Origin: Streptomyces sp. NBC_00510
GTDB lineage: Bacteria > Actinomycetota > Actinomycetes > Streptomycetales > Streptomycetaceae
Reading direction: 5' to 3'
Length of the DNA: 64,000 nt
NCBI GenBank assembly: GCA_036013505.1
Contig: CP107851.1
Coordinates: 1,054,001 to 1,118,000, forward strand
Position numbers and translations under genes: made by a program. Of the stretch, positions 8,318 to 17,240 are shown one piece after another. A model generated the notes under the pieces. That model did no database searches, was not told the origin of the DNA, and saw nothing but the letters and a program-made list of their open reading frames with translations. The first letter of the stretch is position 1. The number at the start of each line of letters is the position of its first letter.

Positions 8318-9337
8318 TCAGCGCGTACGGAGGTACTCCAGCCCCCTCTCGCGCAGCGACCGGTGCAGGCCGTCGTACGCGGGCGAGCCGTCCAGCACGG
8401 TCTTCGGCAGCTTGGCGACCACGGTGTAGTTGGTGTCGACCACGTTCCCGATGGGCGCCAGTCCGGCCTGGCTGACCAGCTGGTACGCGTCCAGCTGGTG
8501 CAGGCCGGTCAGGGAGGACGTCCAGCCGACCAGGTCGTGCTGGCTGATCCGGTAGGCGTCCTCCAGCGGCCGGACCGACCCGGTCGACATCAGGAAGCGG
8601 TCGTCCTCCAGGCGCGGCCAGGCGGGCGCGCCGCCCTTGAGCAGGTCGATCACGACCACGGTGTGCATCGCGGCCTCGACCGCGGTGCCGCACACCTCGC
8701 CCTCGCCCTGACGGCAGTGCCCGTCGCCGATCGCCAGCTGCGCCCCGGGCACGTTGACGCCCAGGTAGAGGGTGGTGCCGGCGCGCATCTCCGGGGTGTC
8801 CATGTTCCCGCCGTGCGCGCCCGGGGTGATGCTCATGACGACCTCGCCGGCGGCGGGGGCGACCCCGACGGTGCCGTGCATCGGGTCGAGGGGCAGCTCG
8901 ACCGTGTGGTCGGAGAAACGGGCCCGGAACCGGCAGCTGTTGCGCTCGCGGTCGATCCCGTACCGCCAGACGACCTCCTCCAGCGGGTCGTGCAGCATCG
9001 CCGTGGAGTGCGTCGCGGTCAGCGCGCCGAAGTGCGGGAAGGTGGTGGACACCGCCCAGTCCCGGGCCGGCGCGATGTCGACGAAGTGGACGGCCAGGGT
9101 GTCCCCCGGCTCGGCGCCCTCGACGTGGATCGGGCCGGTGACCGGGTTGAGGTACGGGAACTCGCACACCTTGCTCGGGAGGTCCTCGGGGCCCCGGACC
9201 AGGCCGCCGAAGCAGTCCTCCGTGAAGAGCTCCACGATCGTCCCCGGCCGTACGCGCAGCAGGGGCTCGCGGCCGCCGAAGGCGTAGGCGTACTGCTCGG
9301 GCGACGGGTGGAGGCGTACCACTTCGAGGTCGCTCAT
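8318..9337 (-). CDS. Acetamidase/formamidase family protein
   Basis: 339-residue FmdA/AmdA-family amidohydrolase, cytoplasmic, expected to hydrolyse short-chain amides to the acid and ammonia. Recognisable parts include CEFPYLNPVTGPIHVEGAEP, GDTLAVHFVDIAPARDWAV, the segment around PLDPMHGTVGVAP with HGGNMDTPEM, and GDGHCRQGEGEVCGTAVE. The ATG at 9337 overlaps the stop of the upstream permease gene (ATGA), so translation is coupled. The open frame extends upstream, but that part overlaps the permease and has no similarity to amidases. Confidence 0.93.
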   Translation of the reverse strand: MSDLEVVRLHPSPEQYAYAFGGREPLLRVRPGTIVELFTEDCFGGLVRGPEDLPSKVCEFPYLNPVTGPIHVEGAEPGDTLAVHFVDIAPARDWAVSTTFPHFGALTATHSTAMLHDPLEEVVWRYGIDRERNSCRFRARFSDHTVELPLDPMHGTVGVAPAAGEVVMSITPGAHGGNMDTPEMRAGTTLYLGVNVPGAQLAIGDGHCRQGEGEVCGTAVEAAMHTVVVIDLLKGGAPAWPRLEDDRFLMSTGSVRPLEDAYRISQHDLVGWTSSLTGLHQLDAYQLVSQAGLAPIGNVVDTNYTVVAKLPKTVLDGSPAYDGLHRSLRERGLEYLRTR

Positions 9338-10752
9338 GACGGTTCGGCCTCCTCGGCCAGGGTGGTCTCGGAAGGCTCGGCGGGCAGTTCCGGGCGCCGG
9401 CCCGCGATCAGCAGCCCCACCAGCAGGGCCGCACCGATCGCCAGCCAGAGGAAGCCGAGCCGCTGGGCGGTGACCTTCGCGTTGACGACGACGAAGGTGA
9501 GGATCCCGAAGCCGATCAGCGGCGCGATCAGGTGGCGCCACCAGTCGCGGCTGCCCTGCCGGACGACGTAGTGGACGACGACCGATACGTGCAGCACCAG
9601 GAAGGCGGTCATCGCGCCGAAGTTGACCAGCGAACTGAGCAGGGTGATGCCGTCGTCGCGGGAGTTCATGTACAGGCCCAGCCCGAGCGAGACCACGGCG
9701 ACCAGCAGCGTCGCGTTGACCGGGACGCGGCGTCGGGGGTCGATCTCGGCCAGGAAACGGGGCAGTTGACGGTCCCGGGCCATCGCGAACAGCAGCCGGG
9801 ACGTCGCCGCCTGCGCGACCAGGGAGTTGGCGAAGCCCCAGGCGATCGCGGTGGCCAGCGCGCTGAGGGTGCCCAGCCAGCGGCCTCCGGCGACCTCGGC
9901 CGCGTCGTAGAAGGCGGTGCCGCCCGGGTCACCCTCCTTGATCAGCGTCGGCGCCTCGGGCACCAGCATCGCCGCGATCCAGGTCTGGACGATGAACAGC
10001 ACACCGGCGAGCAGCAGCGCGGCCACCATGGCCCGGCCGATCGCCCGGGCGGATTCGCGGTTCTCCTCGGCGAGGGTGGAGATGCCGTCGAAGCCGAGGA
10101 AGCTGAGCACGGCGATCGACACCGCCCCGAAGATCAGGGACCAGGAGAAGGTGCCGGAGTCGTAGAAGGCGTGCAGGCTGAAGCTGCCCTTGCCCTGGGC
10201 GAGCGCGGCGATCCCGAAGGCCAGGAAGATCGCGAGGACGACGAGTTCGGCCACGAGCATGATCTTGTTGATCCGGGCCGTCATCTCGATGCCGAGCCAG
10301 TTCACGACGGTGTTGAGGACGACGAACCCGATCAGCCAGATCCACACGGACACCGACTCGACCAGCGAGTTCATCGCCACCGCGGCGATCAGGTAGAGCA
10401 GCGCCGGGACCAGGATGTAGTCCAGCAGGATCATCCAGCCGGAGAGAAAACCGAACGGCCTGCCGATGCCCCGCCCCGCGTAGGAGTAGACCGAGCCGGC
10501 CATCGGGAAGGCCCGGGACATCTGCGCGTAGGAGTGCGCGGTGAACATCATCGCCAGCATGCCGATGGCGTAGGCGAGGGCGACCATGCCGCCCGAGCCC
10601 TGGAAGACGCCGCCGAAGATGCCGAACGGCGCGATCGGCACCATGAAGACCAGGCCGTAGACCACCAGGTCCCGGAAGCCCAATGACCGCGCCAACTGCT
10701 GGGTGTAGCCGTACTTCTCGAGATCTTGCCCTTGAGGTGCGCTGTCGCTCAC
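9334..10752 (-). CDS. APC-family amino acid/amine permease
   Basis: 472-residue integral membrane protein with about twelve hydrophobic helices. The start reads GFRDLVVYGLVFMVPIAPFG, with the APC signature region YSYAGRGIGRPFGFLSGW and FLGFDGISTLAEENRE following. The cytoplasmic C-tail is Glu-rich. Coupling to the acetamidase suggests it imports an amide or amine used as a nitrogen source; the substrate is inference. Confidence 0.93.
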   Translation of the reverse strand: MSDSAPQGQDLEKYGYTQQLARSLGFRDLVVYGLVFMVPIAPFGIFGGVFQGSGGMVALAYAIGMLAMMFTAHSYAQMSRAFPMAGSVYSYAGRGIGRPFGFLSGWMILLDYILVPALLYLIAAVAMNSLVESVSVWIWLIGFVVLNTVVNWLGIEMTARINKIMLVAELVVLAIFLAFGIAALAQGKGSFSLHAFYDSGTFSWSLIFGAVSIAVLSFLGFDGISTLAEENRESARAIGRAMVAALLLAGVLFIVQTWIAAMLVPEAPTLIKEGDPGGTAFYDAAEVAGGRWLGTLSALATAIAWGFANSLVAQAATSRLLFAMARDRQLPRFLAEIDPRRRVPVNATLLVAVVSLGLGLYMNSRDDGITLLSSLVNFGAMTAFLVLHVSVVVHYVVRQGSRDWWRHLIAPLIGFGILTFVVVNAKVTAQRLGFLWLAIGAALLVGLLIAGRRPELPAEPSETTLAEEAEPS

Positions 10753-10793
10753 GTCGCCTCCCCGGCGGCCGCGGTCCCCTGACTGGCGGGGTG

Positions 10794-10863
10794 ATCTTAG
10801 GGTCCGCGGCCGACGCAGGGGAACGCCCGTGCACAGGGATTCTGACGGAACATGAGATGTTCC
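10794..10863 (-). promoter_or_regulatory. Putative promoter/operator of permease-amidase operon
   Basis: On the minus strand a TAAGAT -10-like hexamer lies at 10799-10794. A 7-3-7 inverted repeat GGAACAT-GAG-ATGTTCC lies upstream at 10847-10863. The repeat could be an operator, or the terminator of the vWA gene ending at 10873. No clear -35 box is visible. Confidence 0.4.
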
Positions 10864-10872
10864 CGGGCGCCG

Positions 10873-12132
10873 TCACCCGGCCGGGCCGGACGACCCGATG
10901 ACGACCACGCGCGCCCAGTCGGGCGGCGTGTCCGGTACGTAGTCGGGATCGTGCTCGCGCCACGAGCGGCGCCCGCCCTGGCGGGGGAACAGGCCCACGA
11001 CCGTGCGGCAGGCCGGGCGCGCGTCCGGCCAGGGCGTCTGACCGTCGGTCAGCACCACGACGACGTCCGGCCGGGGCCGTGTGCGCAGCGCCCGCGCGAA
11101 GCCGCTGCGCAGGTCCGTACCGCCACCGCCCACCAGCGGGATGTCCTCGGCACGGCACAGCGGGTGGGCGATCCGGGCCGCGGCGTCGCACGGCACCACG
11201 GTGACCAGGTCGCGGCGGCCGCCCACGGCGCGGGCGATGGCGGCCACTTCGAGGAGCGCGCTGCCCAGTTCGGCGTCACTGACGGAGCCGGACGTGTCGA
11301 TGACCACGCACACCCGGGGCGGCCTGCGGCGCAGGCTCGGCAGGACGACGCCGGGCACACCGGCCGACCGGCGCGAGGGCCGTCCGTAGCTGTAGTCCTG
11401 GCCCGCGCCGGAACCGGAGGCCGCCGAGCGCACCGCCGCGCCCAGCAGTTCCCGCCACTGCTGAGGCGGGTGGAACGCCTCCTCCGCCCACCGCCGCCAG
11501 CTCTTCGGCGCATGGCCCGGGCGGCCGTTGATGGCCTGCGCCACGCGGAAGCGGACGCCGTCCCGTTCCTGCTCGCTCAGGCCGTGGGCGCCCTCCGGGC
11601 CGAGGTCCCACTCGCGTTCGAGGCCGTCCGCGCCGCTGCCGCAGTCCAGCCAGACGAAGTCCTGCGTGAGCGGGCCGATCCCGAACCGCCCGAGGTAGTC
11701 CTCCATGAGCTGCCCGTCGGGGAGTCCCAGGGTCCTGGGGAGGACGGCGCCCCGGGGCGTGTCCAGCCCGTCCCCGAAGGCGTCGTCGTTGACCTCGCAG
11801 TCCGCGGCGATGTTCATCCGCAGCCGCTCCGCCGGGCCCTCCAGTCCCTGCTCCCGTGCGACGCGGTCACCGCGCCCGTGGTGGTCGCGCAGCAGGTGCG
11901 ACACCTCGTGCACCCACACCCCGGCCAGTTCTTCGAGCGGCGTGCGGTCCACGAACCCCGGTGAGACGTAGCACCGCCAGTGCGGGTCGACGGCCATCGT
12001 CGGTACCCGCCGGGACTCCACGACGTGCAGCGCGAACAGGGCCGTCGCCAGATAGGGGCGGACCCGGGCGGCGTACAGCCGGGCGGCGAAGAGCTTCTCG
12101 AGGTCCAGCGCCACCGGCGCCTGCGCGTTCAC
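10873..12132 (-). CDS. vWA-domain protein with HExxH putative metallopeptidase region
   Basis: 419 residues. The N-terminal part carries HEVSH at 75-79 followed by LLRDHHGR and a later ADCEVND, as in putative metallopeptidases of the DUF2201 type. The C-terminal part is a vWA domain with a MIDAS start DTSGS at 279-283 and a late GGGGTDLRSGF threonine. The GTG at 12132 overlaps the stop of the upstream ATPase gene (GTGA). vWA proteins next to MoxR ATPases usually form a metal-dependent chaperone pair; the target here is unknown. Confidence 0.9.
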   Translation of the reverse strand: MNAQAPVALDLEKLFAARLYAARVRPYLATALFALHVVESRRVPTMAVDPHWRCYVSPGFVDRTPLEELAGVWVHEVSHLLRDHHGRGDRVAREQGLEGPAERLRMNIAADCEVNDDAFGDGLDTPRGAVLPRTLGLPDGQLMEDYLGRFGIGPLTQDFVWLDCGSGADGLEREWDLGPEGAHGLSEQERDGVRFRVAQAINGRPGHAPKSWRRWAEEAFHPPQQWRELLGAAVRSAASGSGAGQDYSYGRPSRRSAGVPGVVLPSLRRRPPRVCVVIDTSGSVSDAELGSALLEVAAIARAVGGRRDLVTVVPCDAAARIAHPLCRAEDIPLVGGGGTDLRSGFARALRTRPRPDVVVVLTDGQTPWPDARPACRTVVGLFPRQGGRRSWREHDPDYVPDTPPDWARVVVIGSSGPAG

Positions 12133-13388
12133 CGGCCGGCCTTCGCGACGAGCCCGGCCCCGGTCCGGTCGGCGGCCCGGTCGGCGCGCCGGGACAGGGA
12201 CACCACTCCGGCCAGCCGCTCGATGGCCGCGGGGACGTCCCAGTCCTCGCGGCGCAGCGAGGCGAGCGTGGTCGCCGGGACGACGACCAGATCCGGGGCC
12301 CCGGTCTCCAGGGCCCGGACCAGCAGGGCCCACGCCGCGTCCCATCGCGACTTCTCCGGCCGGTTGCGGACGGCGTCCACCACACCGTCCAGGACGGCCT
12401 GGCGCAGGTCCCCGCGCTCGGGCAGGACGGCGCCGGCCGGGTCGGCGAGCAGTTCCTCGGGGTCGGGGAGGTCCATCCGGTCCATGCTCGCCAGCAGCTC
12501 CAGCCCCGGACCGTCCCCGACGGCACCCCTGACGAGCAGGGAGAGCACGTCCCGGGAGGCGTCGGCCGCGGTCGCGAAGGCGATCAGGCACAGCGTCATC
12601 TCCCAGCTCCGGGGGGACGGCCAGGCGCCGCCGCGGCGGGTCTCGTTGGTGGGGAGGCGGTGGACGAGGCCGGGGCGGGCGGCGAGGAGCCCGCACACCG
12701 CGCGGCGGGCGAAGTCCACGGCACCGGGCAGCTTGCCGGGGTCGAGCCGTGGCAGCGTCGCCCGGGGCCAGGTCCCGCCGAGGCCGCGGACCACGACGTC
12801 GTGGTCGTGGGTCCACTGGAGGTGGACGAACCGGTTGGCCAGCGGCGCGCTCAGTTCCCAGCCGTCGGCCGCTGAGGAGCGGGGGTTCGCGGCGGCCACG
12901 ATCCGGACCCCGGGCGGCAGCCGCAGGGCGCCGATCCGCCGTTCGAGCACGAGACGGAGCAGGGCCGCCTGCACGGCGGGCGGCGCGGTGGACAGCTCGT
13001 CGAGGAAGAGCAGGCCCCGGCCGGCCCGGACCAGGCGGACCGCCCAGTCCGGCGGGGCCATCGGGACGCCCTGTTCGGCGGGGTCGTCCCCGACGACGGG
13101 CAGCCCGGAGAAGTCGGACGGCTCGTGGACGCTGGCGATCACCGTGGTCAGCGGGAGGTCGAGGGCGTCGGCGAGCTGGGTGAGCGCCGCGGTCTTGCCG
13201 ATCCCGGGCTCGCCCCACAGGAGCACGGGCAGGTCGGCGGCGACGGCCAGGGTGAGTGCCTCCAGCTGGGTGTCGGGGCGCGGTTCGGTGGTGGTGTCGC
13301 GCAGCAGGGTCAAGAGGGCGACGGCGACGTCGAGTTGGGGCGCGGCGGCCGGATCGGCGGGCAGGGTGGACAGGGCGGACGTGGACAT
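12129..13388 (-). CDS. MoxR-type AAA+ ATPase
   Basis: 419 residues, AAA_5/MoxR-like. Walker A is GEPGIGKT (59-66), Walker B LLFLDE (126-131), and the sensor-1 strand RIVAAANP follows. An arginine-finger candidate lies in SAPLANRFVHLQW. The C-terminal ~200 residues are a helical region with SPRSWEMT, where MoxR proteins have sensor 2. It sits between the uncharacterised gene upstream and the vWA/HExxH gene downstream, whose start overlaps its stop. The three probably form one ATP-driven remodelling unit. Confidence 0.93.
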   Translation of the reverse strand: MSTSALSTLPADPAAAPQLDVAVALLTLLRDTTTEPRPDTQLEALTLAVAADLPVLLWGEPGIGKTAALTQLADALDLPLTTVIASVHEPSDFSGLPVVGDDPAEQGVPMAPPDWAVRLVRAGRGLLFLDELSTAPPAVQAALLRLVLERRIGALRLPPGVRIVAAANPRSSAADGWELSAPLANRFVHLQWTHDHDVVVRGLGGTWPRATLPRLDPGKLPGAVDFARRAVCGLLAARPGLVHRLPTNETRRGGAWPSPRSWEMTLCLIAFATAADASRDVLSLLVRGAVGDGPGLELLASMDRMDLPDPEELLADPAGAVLPERGDLRQAVLDGVVDAVRNRPEKSRWDAAWALLVRALETGAPDLVVVPATTLASLRREDWDVPAAIERLAGVVSLSRRADRAADRTGAGLVAKAGR

Positions 13389-13464
13389 GGGTGATCACCT
13401 CGGGGGTTCATGAAGCCGAAAGGGGTACGGGGGCGGGCGCGGGGACGCCGCGCACGCCCCGGGG

Positions 13465-14889
13465 TCAGCGGGAGGTGCGCTGCCGCGGCTGCGGCCGGCC
13501 GGGGCGGGAACGGGTGCGGGGTGCCGGGAAGCGGTCGCGCGGCGGAACCCGTCCGGGGGCGGGCCCGGCGAGACCTGCCCTGAACAGGCCGTAGGCGATG
13601 CGCCGTTGGGCGGCCGCCTCCAGTTCGTCCCGCAGCGGGCCGTCGCGGAGCACCGCGCCGGGACCGAGCAGGCCCTCGACGACGGCCAGCGCGCCGGCGG
13701 TGTCGCCGTGGTCCAGGCGCGCCCGTACGTCGGCGAGTGATTCCGGACGCCGGTGCGCCCGGTCGATCGCCTGCAGGCAGGGCAGCGGCGTGCCGGTCAG
13801 CGCGATCAGCAGTTCCTCGCGGCGGATCTCGTCCGGGTCGTGGTCCAGCGCGGTCAGGACGCCGTCGACCAGGCCGATCCGGTGCGGTGCGCCCCGGCAC
13901 TCCACGACGCGCGGTCGTCCCGGCCGCCCCCGCGGCAGGGACGGACCGGACGGCGTGTGATCCGGCACGAGCGCGGCGGCGACCAGTGGGTGCAGCCCGT
14001 CGGCGCCGATCAGACCGGCGTCGAGCAGTTCGAGGTCCGGCGGCACCCAGGTCGCCGCTTCCGGCAGCACCGGCAGCGCCCATGCGCCGCCGCCGTCCGC
14101 GGGCGCCGCCGTGATCCGCGCGGTGGGCGCCCCCGTGCCGTCACCGTCGCCGGTCACGTCCACCAGCAGCCGGTGGCGGGAGCCCAGGCGCACGGTGACG
14201 GCACCCGTGGTCCGGCCCTCGGCACGCAGCACCAGCCGCGCCTCGTCCTCCCACCGGTCGACCGCGCAGCGCTGCTGCGGCGGCAGTGGCCCGGGCGGGT
14301 CCGGGTCCGGGAGGGGAGGCAGGTCGGCGGGCCGGCGGCCGGTTCCGGCGCGCAGCGGCAGTTCACCGGTTCTGCGCGCGTCCCACAGGTGGCGGTGCAG
14401 GTCGAGACGGAACCGCCGGTGGGGACGCGCGTGCGGATGGTGGAGGGCACCCGCGTCGGGGTGGTCCGGGTCCCACAGCGCGAGGCTGATCCGCTGCCCG
14501 CCGTCCGCCCACGCCGGCGGGGTCCGGACGACGAGGTGCACGTGGCCGCCGCCCTCCGGCCCCGCGGCCCCGTACCGGGCCAGGGCGATGGTCAGGCCCG
14601 GACGCAGCAGACCGTCGGGGGCGACCCTGGGCATGTGCCAGCGCAGCAGGTCGGGGACCAGATGGCGGAGGTCGGCCCGTACCCGGGCCGCGAGTTCCCG
14701 GCCGTGGGTACGGGCGAGGGAACGCAGGTTGAGGTCGACGTCGATGCCGGCGGAGGCACAGGCCCCGGCCCAGTCACCGTTACGGCGGCGGGCGGTCGCG
14801 GTCTCGACCATGGAGGGCGGCACGGCGAACTCGCGCACGCGCAGCCAGAAGGAGAGGCGGGAATCCTCGTTCGCGGTCTGAGTGAGCAT
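13465..14889 (-). CDS. Uncharacterised protein of MoxR-vWA triad
   Basis: 474 residues, function not recognised. The N-terminal ~150 residues look folded and conserved in style (LSFWLRVREFAVPPSMVETAT, GDWAGACASAGIDVDL, LVPDLLRWHMPRV). A proline/arginine-rich middle follows, then a beta-rich part (TVRLGSRHRLLVDVTGDGDG) and a helical C-terminus (LPCLQAIDRAHRRPESLADVRARLDHG). The ATG at 14889 has AAGGTGAG at good spacing; a GTG two codons earlier is possible. It lies 76 nt before the MoxR gene in the same direction, so it is probably the system-specific partner. Confidence 0.82.
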   Translation of the reverse strand: MLTQTANEDSRLSFWLRVREFAVPPSMVETATARRRNGDWAGACASAGIDVDLNLRSLARTHGRELAARVRADLRHLVPDLLRWHMPRVAPDGLLRPGLTIALARYGAAGPEGGGHVHLVVRTPPAWADGGQRISLALWDPDHPDAGALHHPHARPHRRFRLDLHRHLWDARRTGELPLRAGTGRRPADLPPLPDPDPPGPLPPQQRCAVDRWEDEARLVLRAEGRTTGAVTVRLGSRHRLLVDVTGDGDGTGAPTARITAAPADGGGAWALPVLPEAATWVPPDLELLDAGLIGADGLHPLVAAALVPDHTPSGPSLPRGRPGRPRVVECRGAPHRIGLVDGVLTALDHDPDEIRREELLIALTGTPLPCLQAIDRAHRRPESLADVRARLDHGDTAGALAVVEGLLGPGAVLRDGPLRDELEAAAQRRIAYGLFRAGLAGPAPGRVPPRDRFPAPRTRSRPGRPQPRQRTSR

Positions 14890-15041
14890 CAGCACTCACC
14901 TTGCGCGGACGGGTCCCCCAATCTGGAAGGAGAGTCAGTCGTCATCGCGGGGAGCATAGCGTTTCCCGTCACGATCTGTCAGGCCCTCACCCGGCACCGA
15001 CGTCCCGGCACCGGGCCCCGCCGGGCTCCGCGGGGGCCGGG

Positions 15042-15821
15042 TCACGTCACGGAGCGGATGGTGCCGCCGTCCACGCGGATCGTGGCGCCGCTGATGTAGT
15101 CCGAGTAGGGGCTCGCCAGGTAGGCGACGGCGCCCGCGATCTCCTCGGGGCGGCCGAAGCGGCCGATGTCGTTGGGCACGAAGTCCCGCGCGGCGTTGCG
15201 CTCGATCTCCTGCCACGACCGGCCCCAGCCACGCTCCGGCGCGATTCCGGTGATCAGGTCCTGCACCGCGTCGACGAGGATCGCCCCGGGGGAGACCACG
15301 TTGGAGGTCACCCCGGTGTCCTTCAGTTCCCGCGCCAGGGAGACGGCCAGGTTGTGCCGCGCGGCGAGCGACGCGTTGTAGTGGGGCTGCATCGCGATCG
15401 GCTGCGAGGCGAGCCCGCCGCCGATCTGGATCACCCGGCCCCAGCCGCGCCCGCGCATCCCGGGCACCAGCCGCTGGATCATGCGGACGCCCGAGACCAC
15501 ATTGACCTCGTACGTCCGCAGCCACTCCGCCGCGGTGGCCTCGGCCCAGCCGACGTGGTCGTACGCACCGGCGTTGTTGACCAGGACGTCGACCTCGCCC
15601 GCGACGCGGGCCACGGCGTCGGCACCCTCGTCCGTGGCGAGGTCGCCGATCGCCACGGCGACCGCGCCGGTCTTCTCCGCCACCTCACGCGTGCGCGCCT
15701 CGTCCCGTCCGTGCACCACGACGTCGGCGCCCTCCGCGGCGAGCAGCTCGGCGATCGCCGCGCCGAGGCCGGAGCTGGAACCGGTCACGAGGGCCCGGCG
15801 GCCGGTCAGGTTCAGATCCAT
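15042..15821 (-). CDS. SDR-family oxidoreductase
   Basis: 259-residue short-chain dehydrogenase/reductase. The Rossmann motif TGSSSGLGAAIAE follows RRALV near residue 10, and VLVNNAGAYD holds the NNAG motif. The usual YxxxK motif is atypical: HYNASLAARHNLA has Tyr but Ala-Arg-His where the catalytic Lys is expected. The end is the standard DYISGATIRVDGGTIRSV. NAD(P)-dependent carbonyl/alcohol activity is the family norm; the odd active site lowers confidence in catalysis. It is divergent from a TetR gene across direct repeats. Confidence 0.9.
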   Translation of the reverse strand: MDLNLTGRRALVTGSSSGLGAAIAELLAAEGADVVVHGRDEARTREVAEKTGAVAVAIGDLATDEGADAVARVAGEVDVLVNNAGAYDHVGWAEATAAEWLRTYEVNVVSGVRMIQRLVPGMRGRGWGRVIQIGGGLASQPIAMQPHYNASLAARHNLAVSLARELKDTGVTSNVVSPGAILVDAVQDLITGIAPERGWGRSWQEIERNAARDFVPNDIGRFGRPEEIAGAVAYLASPYSDYISGATIRVDGGTIRSVT

Positions 15822-15840
15822 CGCAGTGTCCTTCCGATCA

Positions 15841-15887
15841 TGTATACACCCGTAGACATGACTCCAGTCTACACTCGTCAACATGAC
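15841..15887. promoter_or_regulatory. TetR operator region with tandem direct repeats
   Basis: Two 18-bp copies, TACACCCGTAGACATGAC (15845-15862) and TACACTCGTCAACATGAC (15870-15887), match at 15 positions and start 25 bp apart. The second includes the TetR ATG. Within the region GTAGAC and GTCTAC (15852-15857, 15867-15872) form an inverted repeat with 9-nt spacing, and TGTATACA (15841-15848) is a perfect palindrome. Likely the autoregulatory site for the SDR/TetR pair. Confidence 0.65.
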
Positions 15888-16446
15888 GACTCCGCGACGC
15901 CGCGACGCGGCCGCCACCAAGGAGGCCATCCTGCGTGCGGGCATCGAGGCCTTCACCCGGCACGGCTACGACGGCGTCGGGGTGCGGGAGATCGCCAAGG
16001 CCGCCGGGGTCACCGCGATGCTGGTGGGCCGCTACTTCGGCTCCAAGGAAGGGCTCTTCGCCGAGGTGGTGGAGGCGTCCATGACCGAGCGCACGGTCCT
16101 CACCAGCGACCCGGCCACCCTCGCCCGTGACGTGGCCGCCGCACTCGTCCGCCGGACCGCGCCGGAGGCCGACAGCCTCGACCCGTTCCTCCTCATGCTG
16201 CGCTCGGCGCCCAACCCCCGCGCCGCGGAGATCCTGCGGGCCGGCATCGAGAACCACGTCGAGGCCCATCTGCTCGACGTCGCACCGCAGTTGCGGGGGA
16301 CCGACCGCGCCGCCATGGCCCTCTCGGTCGTCGCGGGCTTCTGGCTGATGCGCACGATCATCGGCAGCACCGCGCTCAACGGCACCGACGAGCCGGCCCT
16401 GGCCCGGAGGCTGGAACAGGTGTTCGCCCTGCTCCTCGACGGCTGA
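15883..16446 (+). CDS. TetR-family transcriptional regulator
   Basis: 187 residues. The N-terminal TetR helix-turn-helix is clear: ATKEAILRAGIEAFTRHGYDGVGVREIAKAAGV, followed by GRYFGSKEGLFAEVV. The C-terminal ligand domain resembles those with an AMALSVVAGFWLMRTIIG helix. It is divergent from the SDR gene with only 61 nt between starts, so it most likely represses that gene and itself through the direct repeats. Confidence 0.94.
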   Translation: MTTPRRRDAAATKEAILRAGIEAFTRHGYDGVGVREIAKAAGVTAMLVGRYFGSKEGLFAEVVEASMTERTVLTSDPATLARDVAAALVRRTAPEADSLDPFLLMLRSAPNPRAAEILRAGIENHVEAHLLDVAPQLRGTDRAAMALSVVAGFWLMRTIIGSTALNGTDEPALARRLEQVFALLLDG

Positions 16447-16518
16447 CCGCACTCCCGTTTTGCCCGGTCTTTGCGGCCCCGCGGAAACAGAATCGCGGGG
16501 CCCGGGGTTGCGACCTAC

Positions 16519-17199
16519 ATGGCGACTCTTGGACTGATCGGCAGCGGATCCATCGGCGGCACCCTGGCGCGGCTCGCCGTGGACGCGGGCCTGGACGTGG
16601 TGCTCAGCAACTCACGCGGACCGGAGACCCTCGACGGCCTGGTGGCCGAGCTGGGCCCCCGGGCGCGCGCGGCGACCCCGGCGGAGGCCGCCGCGGCGGG
16701 CGACTGGGTCGTGGTGACGATCCCGCTCAGGGCCTTCGACCAGGTCCCCGCGGCCCCGCTGACCGGGAAGACGGTCATCGACACCGGCAACTACTACCCC
16801 CAGCGCGACGGCCGGATCGCCGCGCTCGAGGACGGGACCAGCACGGAGAGCGAACTGCTCCAGGGCCACCTGCCCGACGCCCACGTGGTGAAGGCGTTCA
16901 ACAACATCTTCTTCCGCCACCTGGCCGCGCTCGCCCGTCCGAAGGGCTCGCCCGACCGGACCTCCCTGCCGATCGCCGGCGACGACCCGGTCGCCGTCGC
17001 GCACGCGACGGAACTCCTCGACGTGCTCGGCTACGACGCGGTCGGCTACGGTACCCTCGCCGACAGCTGGCGTTCGCAGCCCGGCACCCCCGTGTACGGC
17101 CTGCCCTACGCGGGCGGCGAGGCCGACTTCTCGAAGGCCACGGCGACCCCCTCGTCCGCCGACACGATCCGGGCCGCTCTCGCCGCCGCCACCCGCTGA
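16519..17199 (+). CDS. NADP-binding oxidoreductase (F420-reductase-like)
   Basis: 226 residues. The dinucleotide fold starts at once (TLGLIGSGSIGGTLARLAVDAG), and the NADP-preferring SNSRGPETL follows the second strand, as in coenzyme F420:NADP reductase-like and YrrR-type proteins. NNIFFRHL and VYGLPYAGGEADF occur in the second half. The exact substrate is unclear. The ATG at 16519 was chosen because the Rossmann motif begins directly after it. It is followed in the same direction by an AraC regulator 41 nt on. Confidence 0.88.
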   Translation: MATLGLIGSGSIGGTLARLAVDAGLDVVLSNSRGPETLDGLVAELGPRARAATPAEAAAAGDWVVVTIPLRAFDQVPAAPLTGKTVIDTGNYYPQRDGRIAALEDGTSTESELLQGHLPDAHVVKAFNNIFFRHLAALARPKGSPDRTSLPIAGDDPVAVAHATELLDVLGYDAVGYGTLADSWRSQPGTPVYGLPYAGGEADFSKATATPSSADTIRAALAAATR

Positions 17200-17240
17200 A
17201 GGACGGACCCCGCGGCACCGCCGACGGCGCCGGAGGACAC

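Noticed and set aside
12133..13398. Single 841-codon frame joining the vWA gene with upstream sequence
   Set aside because: The upstream half lies over the MoxR gene in another phase and is Arg/Pro-rich noise; the vWA protein starts at the GTGA junction.
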